This document shows positions 7,812-15,628 of a DNA stretch of 64,000 nt, one piece after another. The notes beneath the pieces are model-generated. The model ran no database searches, had not been told where the DNA came from, and saw only the letters and a list, made by a program, of their open reading frames with translations. Made by a program: the position numbers and the translations under genes. The stretch's first letter is position 1; every line of letters starts with the position of its first letter. Origin of the DNA: Rhodoferax sp. (GTDB lineage: Bacteria > Pseudomonadota > Gammaproteobacteria > Burkholderiales > Burkholderiaceae_C); assembly GCF_030697375.1 (NCBI RefSeq), contig NZ_JAUYQD010000057.1:1-64000 (forward strand). Reading direction: 5' to 3'.

Positions 7812-9158
7812 ATGTTTTCTTTACTTTTTGAGGGGGTGCCATCGCGCTCTTTGCGCCGCCAGTGGCGCTGCATACCGATTCTGATTTCAGCCATGGTGGG
7901 TCTGGGCGCCCATGCGCAGCAGGCATTGACCCTCGATCACGCCCTGCAACTCGCACAAGCTCGGTCGCGCCTACTCGCAGCCCAGGATGCTCTGGCACAG
8001 TCCTCCCGCGAAATGGCCGTTGCCGCCGGGCAACTGCCCGACCCGGCACTGAAACTGGGGGTCAACAACTTGCCCATCAATGGTGAAGACCGCTTCAGCC
8101 TGACCCAGGACTTCATGACCATGCGCTCGATCGGCGTGATGCAGGAGTTCACACGGAGCGACAAGCTCCAGGCCCGCGCAGCACGTTTCACCCGCGAAGC
8201 AGAGGCGGCGCAGAGTGCGCGGGCCGTGGCGCTTGCCACCCTGCGGCGTGAGACCGCCATGGCCTGGCTGGACCGCTACTACCAGGAGCGCATGGTGGAT
8301 GTTTTGCGCGCACAGCGTGCCGAAGCCAGTTTGCAAATCGAAGCCTCCGATGCAGCCTACCGTGGCGGACGTGGCACCCAGGCCGATGTCTTTGCCGCAC
8401 GCACAGCCGTGGCCCTGATCGACGACCGCATTCGACAAACGGAACGCCAGCTTGGCGCCGCCAAGACGCGGCTTGCACGCTGGATCGGAGAGGTCGCCAG
8501 CCAGCCACTCTCCCCTCCACCCGCTTTAGATGTAGTCCATCTGGATTTGCCGGGCCTGGAAACCCAGTTGGCACACCACCCGGAGGTCGCCTGGTTGCTC
8601 AAGCAGGAAGCGGTGGCACAGGCGGAGGTGGATGTTGCGCAAAGCAACACGCGCTCGGACTGGAGCGTGGAGCTGATGTACAACCAGCGTGGCCCAGCCT
8701 ACGCGAACATGGTCTCGGTCAATGTCTCCATTCCAGTGCAATGGGATCAGAAAAACAGGCAAAACCGGGAAGTGGCTGCCAAGCAAGCCATTGCCGAACA
8801 GATGCGCGCCCAGCGCGAAGAAGCCACACGAGAACACCTAGCCGACACCCGTATGTGGCTCCAGGAATGGCAAAGCGACCGTGAGCGCATGGCGCATTTC
8901 GACAGTACTTTGCTACCGCTGGCCACCGAACGCACCCGCGCCACAATGGCGGCTTACCGGGGCGCCGGCGGGTTGCTCACCGCCGTGCTCGAAGCGCGGC
9001 GCATGGAGATTGATACGCGCGTGGACCGCCTGCGCCTGGAAATGGAGGCTGCCCGCCTCTGGGCACAACTGGTGTACCTGCTTCCACCAGAACATCCAGC
9101 CACGGCCGACAGGCACCCGCGCTCACCGACCCCCACAAGCACTGCGACGGAGCAATGA
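7812..9158 (+). CDS. cusC: Outer-membrane efflux protein, CusC/TolC family
   Basis: Outer-membrane channel subunit of a tripartite heavy-metal RND pump, 448 residues from the ATG at 7812, which has GGGAGA upstream. A signal peptide ends near AHAQQ. Two OEP repeats follow: ALTLDHALQLAQARS with PDPALKLGVNNLPI in the first half and the matching helical hairpin in the second (VDVAQSNTRSDWSVELMYNQRG). The proline-rich C-terminus is unremarkable. No lipobox cysteine is seen, unlike some CusC proteins. It overlaps the adaptor gene by 4 bases (ATGA). The Cu/Ag assignment rests on the neighbouring CusA-type pump. Confidence 0.88.
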   Translation: MFSLLFEGVPSRSLRRQWRCIPILISAMVGLGAHAQQALTLDHALQLAQARSRLLAAQDALAQSSREMAVAAGQLPDPALKLGVNNLPINGEDRFSLTQDFMTMRSIGVMQEFTRSDKLQARAARFTREAEAAQSARAVALATLRRETAMAWLDRYYQERMVDVLRAQRAEASLQIEASDAAYRGGRGTQADVFAARTAVALIDDRIRQTERQLGAAKTRLARWIGEVASQPLSPPPALDVVHLDLPGLETQLAHHPEVAWLLKQEAVAQAEVDVAQSNTRSDWSVELMYNQRGPAYANMVSVNVSIPVQWDQKNRQNREVAAKQAIAEQMRAQREEATREHLADTRMWLQEWQSDRERMAHFDSTLLPLATERTRATMAAYRGAGGLLTAVLEARRMEIDTRVDRLRLEMEAARLWAQLVYLLPPEHPATADRHPRSPTPTSTATEQ

Positions 9159-10570
9159 CCATGATGAAACCCCAAAAAAACCTGCTAATCGGTTTGGTGT
9201 GCGCAACTGCACTGGGGGTAGGCGGCTATGGCCTCTACACCATTGGCGTGCAACATGGCATGGACATGGCTGCCATGCCTGCTTCTTCGGGCGTTACTGC
9301 TTCGGCACCAGTGCAGACTGTGCCCGAGGCCGGGCCGCAAAGCATCGCACAGGGCGAAGAGGCCACGCGCCGGCACATTGCCACAGGCATTAAAGCGGGG
9401 GATGTCGATCCCAGCACGGGCAAAAGGATTCTTTACTACCACGACCCCATGGTGCCGGGCAACAAGTTCGACAAGCCCGCCAAGTCACCCTTCATGGACA
9501 TGATGCTGGTGCCGGTCTACGCCGACGGGGATGCTGGCAGCGATGGCAGCAGAGTCACGGTCAGCCCACGCATTCAGCAAAACCTGGGGGTTCGGACAGC
9601 CGAAGTCACCGAAGGCCTGCTGTCGCCGCAGGTTTCTGCGGTGGGCAACATCGCCTTCAATGAGCGCGATCAGGCCTTTGTGCAGGCCCGTGCCACCGGC
9701 TACGTCGAACGCCTGCATGTTCGCGCAACCCTGGACCGCGTGCGCAAAGGCCAAGCCTTGGCCGAACTCTATGTGCCCGATTGGATGGCTGCACAGGAGG
9801 AGTTTCTGTCGGTTCGGCGCATGCAGGGCACGGACCTGGCAACGTTGGTAGACGGTGCCCGCCAGCGCATGCGCCAGGTCGGCATGAGCGATGAACAGAT
9901 TCGCCTGGTTGAAAGCAGTGGCAAGACCCAAGCCCGCATCACCCTGACCGCCCCGATAGGCGGCGTGGTGGTGGAGCTGATGGCCCGCGAAGGCATGACC
10001 GTGATGCCCGGTGCGACGCTGTTCCGCATCAACGGCCTGGGCAGCGTCTGGGCCAATGCAGAGGTCCCCGAAAGCCAGGTCGCCCTGGTTCGCCCCGGCA
10101 CCAAAGTGCAGGCCAGCAGCGCCGCTGCACCCGGCACGGTCCTGCGCGGCACGGTGCAAGCCATCCTGCCGGAGGTGAACCCAGCCACCCGCACGCTCAA
10201 GGCCCGTGTGGAACTGGCCAACCCCGGCAACCTGCTGGTGCCCGGCATGTTCGTCAACATGCAGTTCATGGATATGCGGGAAAAGAAATCGCTGCTGATC
10301 CCCACTGAGGCGCTCATCCAGACCGGCAAGCGTGTGGTGGTGATGTTGGCCGAAGACCAAGGCAAGTTCCACCCGGTCGAGGTGGAAACAGGCATCGAAA
10401 GCAACGGCCAGACCGAGATCAAACGCGGCCTGCAAATGGGGCAGCGCGTGGTGGTGTCGGCGCAGTTTCTGATCGACTCGGAAGCCAGTCTCAAAGGCGT
10501 GGAGACACGGCTGAATGCTGTGCCCCAGCCCCAGGCTACTCCTGCCACAGCCGCCGGAAGCAAGCCATGA
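9155..10570 (+). CDS. cusB: Periplasmic adaptor of Cu/Ag RND efflux pump, CusB type
   Basis: Membrane-fusion protein of 471 residues linking the inner-membrane pump to the outer-membrane channel. After an N-terminal anchor and a Met/His-containing linker (GVQHGMDMAAM) comes a heavy-metal-binding domain, YYHDPMVPG near residue 93 with PFMDMMLVPVY, then the barrel-sandwich hybrid (QARATGYVERLHV) and beta-barrel (ILPEVNPATRTLKARVELAN). The Met-rich N-terminus fits delivery of Cu(I)/Ag(I). The gene overlaps cusC and cusA by 4 bases on each side, so all three subunits are translated together. Confidence 0.93.
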   Translation: MTMMKPQKNLLIGLVCATALGVGGYGLYTIGVQHGMDMAAMPASSGVTASAPVQTVPEAGPQSIAQGEEATRRHIATGIKAGDVDPSTGKRILYYHDPMVPGNKFDKPAKSPFMDMMLVPVYADGDAGSDGSRVTVSPRIQQNLGVRTAEVTEGLLSPQVSAVGNIAFNERDQAFVQARATGYVERLHVRATLDRVRKGQALAELYVPDWMAAQEEFLSVRRMQGTDLATLVDGARQRMRQVGMSDEQIRLVESSGKTQARITLTAPIGGVVVELMAREGMTVMPGATLFRINGLGSVWANAEVPESQVALVRPGTKVQASSAAAPGTVLRGTVQAILPEVNPATRTLKARVELANPGNLLVPGMFVNMQFMDMREKKSLLIPTEALIQTGKRVVVMLAEDQGKFHPVEVETGIESNGQTEIKRGLQMGQRVVVSAQFLIDSEASLKGVETRLNAVPQPQATPATAAGSKP

Positions 10571-13500
10571 TCGCCCGCCTGATTCACTGGTCTATCGCCA
10601 ACCGCATTTTGGTGCTGCTGGCCACACTGATGGTCAGCGCCTGGGGTGTCTACAGCGTGCTCAAAACCCCGCTGGATGCCTTGCCCGATTTGTCGGACGT
10701 GCAGGTCATCATCCGCACCAGCTATCCCGGCCAGGCGCCCCGCATTGTCGAAAACCAGATCACCTACCCGCTGACCACCACCATGCTGTCGGTGCCGGGG
10801 GCGAAGACCGTGCGCGGGTATTCGTTTTTTGGCGACAGCTTCGTCTACGTGCTGTTTGAGGACGGCACCGACCTGTACTGGGCGCGCTCCCGGGTGCTGG
10901 AATACCTCAACCAGGTGCAATCCCGCTTGCCGCCCAGTGCCAAAGCCACGTTGGGCCCGGATGCCACGGGGGTCGGCTGGATTTACCAGTACGCGCTGGT
11001 TGACCGCAGCGGCACCCAGGACGCTTCGCAATTGCGCGCCCTGCAAGACTGGTTCCTCAAATACGAACTCAAAACCGTGCCGAATGTGGCCGAAGTCGCC
11101 AGCGTGGGCGGCATGGTGCGCCAGTACCAGATCGTGCTGCAACCGGACAAGCTCGCGGCCTACGGCATCCCGCACACCAGGGTGGTCGAAGCCATCCAAC
11201 AGGGCAACCAGGAAGCGGGCGGCTCCGTGCTGGAACTGGGCGAGGCTGAGTACATGGTGCGGGCCAGCGGCTACCTGCAATCGCTCGACGACTTCCGCAA
11301 GGTGCCGCTGATGACCACGGCCGCAGGCGTGTCAGTCCGGTTGGGCGACGTGGCGCGTATCCAGCTCGGGCCAGAGATGCGCCGGGGCATTGGTGAGCTC
11401 GACGGAGAAGGAGAAGCCACCGGTGGCGTGATCGTGATGCGTTCGGGAAAGAATGCGCTGGAGACCATTGCCGCCGTCAAGGCCAAGCTTAAAGCCCTGC
11501 AATCCAGCCTGCCCAAGGGCGTGGAAATTGTGCCTGTGTATGACCGTTCCGGGCTGATAGAGCGGGCCGTGGAAAACCTCGGGCACAAGCTGCTGGAGGA
11601 GTTTGTGGTGGTGGCGGTGGTCTGTTTCCTCTTCCTGTTCCACCTGCGCTCGGCTCTGGTTGCCATCGTCTCCTTGCCGCTGGGTATTTTGGCGGCCTTC
11701 ATCGTCATGCGCTACCAGGGGGTGAATGCCAACATCATGTCCTTGGGTGGCATTGCAATTGCCATTGGCGCCATGGTCGATGCGGCAGTGGTGATGATCG
11801 AAAACGCCCACAAGCATCTGGAACACTGGAGCCACGCCCACCCGGATGAAAAGCTCGATGGCCTTGCGCGCTGGAAGGTCATCGGCGACGCGGCCGCCGA
11901 AGTGGGGCCAGCGCTGTTTTTCTCCTTGCTGATCATCACGCTGTCTTTCATTCCGGTGTTCACGCTGGAGGCGCAGGAGGGGCGCTTGTTCTCACCGCTG
12001 GCTTTTACCAAGACCTACGCCATGGCGGCTGCGGCAGCGCTATCGGTGACGCTGATTCCGGTGCTGATGGGTTACCTGATTCGGGGGCGTATCCCCGACG
12101 AGAAGGCCAATCCGCTGAACCGCATGCTGATTGCGGTGTACCGTCCACTCTTGAATACGGTGCTGCAGTGGCCCAAGGCCACGCTGGCGCTTGCCGCGCT
12201 GTTGTTGGGCTTGAGTCTGTGGCCCTTGCAACACATTGGCGGTGAATTCATGCCGCGCCTGGACGAAGGTGATTTGCTGTACATGCCGTCTGCGCTGCCG
12301 GGACTGTCCGCAGGCAAGGCCAGCGAACTGCTGCAACAGACCGACCGCCTCATCAAAACCGTGCCCGAAGTCGCCAGCGTGTTCGGCAAGGCCGGGCGGG
12401 CGGAGACCGCGACCGACCCCGCTCCCCTGGAAATGTTCGAGACCACCATCCAGTTCAAACCCAAAGACCAGTGGCGTCCTGGCATGACGCAGGACAAGCT
12501 GGTGGATGAGCTGGACCGCATCGTCAAGGTGCCGGGCTTGGCCAACATCTGGGTGCCGCCGATTCGCAACCGCATCGACATGCTGGCCACCGGCATCAAA
12601 AGCCCAGTAGGGGTCAAAGTGGCCGGAGCCGACCTCGCCACCATCGACCACCTGACGGGGGAGATCGAAAAGGCGCTCAAGGATGTGCCCGGTGTCAGCA
12701 GCGCCCTGGCCGAACGGTTGACGGGCGGGCGCTATGTGGATGTGAACATCCACCGCGATGCGGCAGCCCGCTTTGGCATGAACATCGCAGAGGTGCAGTC
12801 CGTCATCACCTCGGCCGTGGGCGGCGATAACATTGGCGAAGTGGTGGAGGGTTTGCAGCGCTTTCCCATCAACATGCGCTACCCGCGTGAAATCCGCGAT
12901 TCACTGGCAAAGCTGCGCAGCCTGCCCATCGTGGCCGAGAACGGCGCACGGTTGGTGCTGTCCGATGTGGCCGATATCCGCATCAGCGACGGTCCGCCGA
13001 TGCTGCGCAGCGAGAACGCCCGTTTGTCGGGCTGGGTGTATGTGGACATTCGCGGGCGGGACTTGCGCTCCGCGGTGCAGGACATGCAAAAGGCCGTTGC
13101 CGAGAAAGTGGCCTTGCCTGCGGGCTACTCGGTGTCGTGGTCCGGGCAGTTCGAGTTTTTGGAGCGCGCCACGGCCAAGCTCAAGGTGGTGGTGCCGTTC
13201 ACGCTGCTCATCATCTTGGTGCTGCTTTACCTGACCTTTAGGCAACTGGATGAAGCCTTACTCATCCTGGCGACGCTGCCCTTTGCGCTGATTGGCGGCA
13301 TCTGGCTGCTGTACCTGCTGAACTACAACCTGTCGGTGGCGGGCGCCGTGGGCTTCATCGCGCTGGCCGGGGTGTCGGCGGAATTCGGCGTGATCATGCT
13401 GCTGTACCTGAAGACGGCTTGGAACGAACGTCTTGCGCAAGGCAAGACGGGTGCTGACGATTTGGTGGATGCCATCCGTGAAGGTGCTGTGCTGCGGGTG

Positions 13501-13743
13501 CGTCCCAAGGCCATGACCGTAGCGGTCATCCTGGCAGGCCTGTTTCCCATCATGTGGGGAACGGGCACCGGCTCCGAGGTGATGCAGCGCATTGCGGCCC
13601 CCATGGTGGGCGGGATGATTACCGCGCCGCTGCTGTCGATGTTCGTGATTCCGGCGGTCTACCTGTTGATGCGGCGGCTAAAACCAAAGCATGACAGTGA
13701 CACAGCCAAATTTGACTTTTCTCAATCTGACATGACACCGTAG
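10567..13743 (+). CDS. cusA: Cu(I)/Ag(I) efflux RND pump, CusA
   Basis: Inner-membrane proton-driven pump of 1058 residues, 12 transmembrane helices, with two large periplasmic loops. It resembles E. coli CusA closely and, notably, the three methionines of the metal site fall at the same numbers: Met573 (GDLLYM), Met623 (PLEM) and Met672 (NRIDM). That favours copper/silver over the zinc/cobalt CzcA group. The proton-relay helix (GGIAIAIGAMVDAAVVMIEN) is intact. It is the last gene of the pump operon; a BON-domain gene follows after 57 bases. No CusF or CusRS gene is in the window. Confidence 0.95.
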   Translation: MIARLIHWSIANRILVLLATLMVSAWGVYSVLKTPLDALPDLSDVQVIIRTSYPGQAPRIVENQITYPLTTTMLSVPGAKTVRGYSFFGDSFVYVLFEDGTDLYWARSRVLEYLNQVQSRLPPSAKATLGPDATGVGWIYQYALVDRSGTQDASQLRALQDWFLKYELKTVPNVAEVASVGGMVRQYQIVLQPDKLAAYGIPHTRVVEAIQQGNQEAGGSVLELGEAEYMVRASGYLQSLDDFRKVPLMTTAAGVSVRLGDVARIQLGPEMRRGIGELDGEGEATGGVIVMRSGKNALETIAAVKAKLKALQSSLPKGVEIVPVYDRSGLIERAVENLGHKLLEEFVVVAVVCFLFLFHLRSALVAIVSLPLGILAAFIVMRYQGVNANIMSLGGIAIAIGAMVDAAVVMIENAHKHLEHWSHAHPDEKLDGLARWKVIGDAAAEVGPALFFSLLIITLSFIPVFTLEAQEGRLFSPLAFTKTYAMAAAAALSVTLIPVLMGYLIRGRIPDEKANPLNRMLIAVYRPLLNTVLQWPKATLALAALLLGLSLWPLQHIGGEFMPRLDEGDLLYMPSALPGLSAGKASELLQQTDRLIKTVPEVASVFGKAGRAETATDPAPLEMFETTIQFKPKDQWRPGMTQDKLVDELDRIVKVPGLANIWVPPIRNRIDMLATGIKSPVGVKVAGADLATIDHLTGEIEKALKDVPGVSSALAERLTGGRYVDVNIHRDAAARFGMNIAEVQSVITSAVGGDNIGEVVEGLQRFPINMRYPREIRDSLAKLRSLPIVAENGARLVLSDVADIRISDGPPMLRSENARLSGWVYVDIRGRDLRSAVQDMQKAVAEKVALPAGYSVSWSGQFEFLERATAKLKVVVPFTLLIILVLLYLTFRQLDEALLILATLPFALIGGIWLLYLLNYNLSVAGAVGFIALAGVSAEFGVIMLLYLKTAWNERLAQGKTGADDLVDAIREGAVLRVRPKAMTVAVILAGLFPIMWGTGTGSEVMQRIAAPMVGGMITAPLLSMFVIPAVYLLMRRLKPKHDSDTAKFDFSQSDMTP

Positions 13744-13800
13744 ATCTACCCTGCCGCTGTTGGCTTGTGATAGCGAGATGAATGGACTAAAGGAGTGGCC

Positions 13801-14454
13801 ATGAAAAGCGATTCGGAGTTAAAAAGTGATGTATTGGCAGAGCTGTCCTGGGACCCTCTGGTTCCAGAGACCCGGGTAGGCGTGTCGGTGAGCGAAGGGG
13901 TGGTCACTCTGACCGGGCACTTGGACTCCTACGCCGAGAAGGTGGCGGCTAAACGCGCAGCGGAACGGGTCAGCGACGTCAAGGCCATTGCCATGGAACT
14001 GGAAGTGATACCGGTCGGCATACACAAGCGCAGCGACACGGAGATTGCAGCGGCCGCACAACATGCCTTGAGTTGGAGTACCGCGGTACCGCAGAACCGC
14101 ATTCAGCTCTCGGTAGAGAAAGGCTGGGTCACCTTGAATGGTGAAGTGGATTGGAATTTTCAGCGCAAAGGGGTCGAACGCTTGATCCGCCCCCTCAAAG
14201 GCGTTGTCGGAATCACCGACAACATCCGTATCAAAGAGATGGCCGTGCCGTCGAACCTGGCCACCCGGATTCAGGACGCCTTGACCCGTCAGGCCGTGCG
14301 TGAGGCCAAACGTATCGAAATCATGGTGGATGGTGGTGTGGTGACATTGCGTGGACATGTTCACTCATGGGCTGAAAGCAGCGCCGCTGAGGGCGTCACC
14401 TGGTCGGCACCAGGCGTGACCCGCGTCAACAACCAACTGGTGGTGGAGGCATAG
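13801..14454 (+). CDS. Protein with three BON domains
   Basis: A 217-residue soluble protein made of three successive BON domains (about residues 2-67, 77-143 and 149-216), each with the GVVTLTGHLDS / GWVTLNGEVDW / GVVTLRGHVHS strand-turn that marks the fold. BON domains are thought to bind phospholipid or other membranes; OsmY is a two-BON periplasmic stress protein, but this one has no signal peptide. The ATG at 13801 has AAGGAG 7 bases upstream. It opens a row of general-stress genes (CBS, zinc ribbon, Lon). A similar single-BON protein is at 18379-18618. Confidence 0.88.
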   Translation: MKSDSELKSDVLAELSWDPLVPETRVGVSVSEGVVTLTGHLDSYAEKVAAKRAAERVSDVKAIAMELEVIPVGIHKRSDTEIAAAAQHALSWSTAVPQNRIQLSVEKGWVTLNGEVDWNFQRKGVERLIRPLKGVVGITDNIRIKEMAVPSNLATRIQDALTRQAVREAKRIEIMVDGGVVTLRGHVHSWAESSAAEGVTWSAPGVTRVNNQLVVEA

Positions 14455-14511
14455 GGTGCGCAACATCGGCACCACCGGGCTGCGGTTCTGCATTCCCCAA
14501 GGAGCACGGCC

Positions 14512-14964
14512 ATGACCACCCAACTCAAGGACTTCGCTAGTTCTGTCGTGGCCGTGGTGGAGCCCGACACCAGCGCCCAGGTGGTGGCCCAGGTGATGCG
14601 AAAGCACCACGTAGGTGCGCTGGTGGTGGTGGACGCGGTAGAGAAAACCCGCCCCTTGGGCATCGTGACGGACCGTGATTTGGTGTTGGAACTGGTAGCC
14701 GAAGGGCTGGACCCCGCCGTGTTTACGGCCGGTGACATCATGTCAATCGACCTGGTACTGGCCAATCCCAACATGGACGCGACGGATGCAGTTCATCTGA
14801 TGAACACACACCAACTGCGCCGTTTGGTGATTGCGGATGACGAGGGGCGCTTGGTCGGCATCGTCACCATGGAAGACGTGCTGGAACTGCTGGCACGTGA
14901 ACTTGCAGAGTTGGCCTCATGCCTCCTGGGTGCCAAGGACCGAGAAGCCCGGCAACGCCTCTAG
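14512..14964 (+). CDS. CBS-domain pair protein
   Basis: A 150-residue stand-alone Bateman module: two CBS motifs, about residues 7-60 (VGALVVVDAVEKTRPLGIVT then DRDL) and 79-134 (LRRLVIADDEGRLVGIVTM then EDVL). Such modules bind adenine nucleotides such as AMP or ATP and usually regulate a partner; none is fused here. It follows the triple-BON gene by 57 bases on the same strand with its own AAGGAG site, so the two may be co-transcribed. It ends 10 bases before the convergent zinc-ribbon gene with no terminator between. Confidence 0.87.
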   Translation: MTTQLKDFASSVVAVVEPDTSAQVVAQVMRKHHVGALVVVDAVEKTRPLGIVTDRDLVLELVAEGLDPAVFTAGDIMSIDLVLANPNMDATDAVHLMNTHQLRRLVIADDEGRLVGIVTMEDVLELLARELAELASCLLGAKDREARQRL

Positions 14965-14974
14965 GCCAGCATTT

Positions 14975-15328
14975 TCATTCGATGGGGACACCAGGAAATA
15001 CAAAGGCCAAACTTCCGTCGTGGAAGACGACGTCATAACACCGCGTGCATTTATCGCAAAACAGGTGGGTGCGTATGACATGCTTGGAGCGCAAAGCCAA
15101 TTGCAGCGGGACATCGGTGCAATAGGGGCAAAGTTCCCGCATCTTGCCGGCGGATTCAACCTCTTCATCCGACAGAAAACCAGCTTCGGTGACCTTGCCA
15201 TCGACCACCAGCTGTGGATCTAGCTCAACCAGATAGAAGGGTGCAACACGCTTGTGCCTGAGATCATGGTTCCCCGTTGGGGCGGTCAATGACGAGGATG
15301 GGGACCCCGCATGAATTTCAGTTCGCAT
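14975..15328 (-). CDS. Small zinc-ribbon-like protein of unknown function
   Basis: A 117-residue protein read from the ATG at 15328, which has AGGAG 8 bases upstream. It has a Cys set C67-x2-C70 and C91-x2-C94-x2-C97 (CPYC ... CDKCTRC), which suggests a zinc ribbon. No enzymatic motif is seen. It is convergent with the CBS gene and divergent from lon. I do not recognise a named family; stress-cassette context is the only clue. Confidence 0.6.
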   Translation of the reverse strand: MRTEIHAGSPSSSLTAPTGNHDLRHKRVAPFYLVELDPQLVVDGKVTEAGFLSDEEVESAGKMRELCPYCTDVPLQLALRSKHVIRTHLFCDKCTRCYDVVFHDGSLAFVFPGVPIE

Positions 15329-15624
15329 GGTGAAATCTCCTGCAAAACGATAGACCAATGGACTCAACGTTGACTCAAAATTATGCGCCCTGCCCACACA
15401 GGGAACTTGCGAGTTCTCAATGAAGACGCCGCAAACCGATGACTTACATCAAAGGTCTTCCACATAGCACCATCGACTTTCCCCACGCAAAAACCATGGT
15501 CTTGAGGGGGAGCGAAGGCGCCTGTTATTTTTTGCTTTTTGTCAACGGGCCAGGCGGATGCTGCCTCTACGCTTTCCCCGTGATGTGAATTCAATGCTGG
15601 AGGAGAAACGCGGATGCCACACAT
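15329..15624. other. Intergenic region between the zinc-ribbon gene and lon
   Basis: A 296-base divergent promoter region. Near the zinc-ribbon gene it holds two direct copies of GACTCAA (15361-15367 and 15372-15378) 11 bases apart, about one helical turn, a possible operator. Close to lon there is a strong GGAGGAG at 15599-15605. I did not find a convincing sigma-32 or sigma-70 promoter for lon. Confidence 0.4.
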
Positions 15625-15628
15625 ATGA
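15614..15628 (+). other. Possible four-codon leader peptide (M-P-H-I) overlapping the lon start
   Basis: ATG CCA CAC ATA TGA begins 8 bases after the GGAGGAG at 15599-15605, an ideal spacing, whereas the lon ATG at 15625 is 19 bases away. The minigene's stop TGA overlaps the lon ATG (ATATGA), so lon may be translated by re-initiation after this minigene. Confidence 0.35.
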
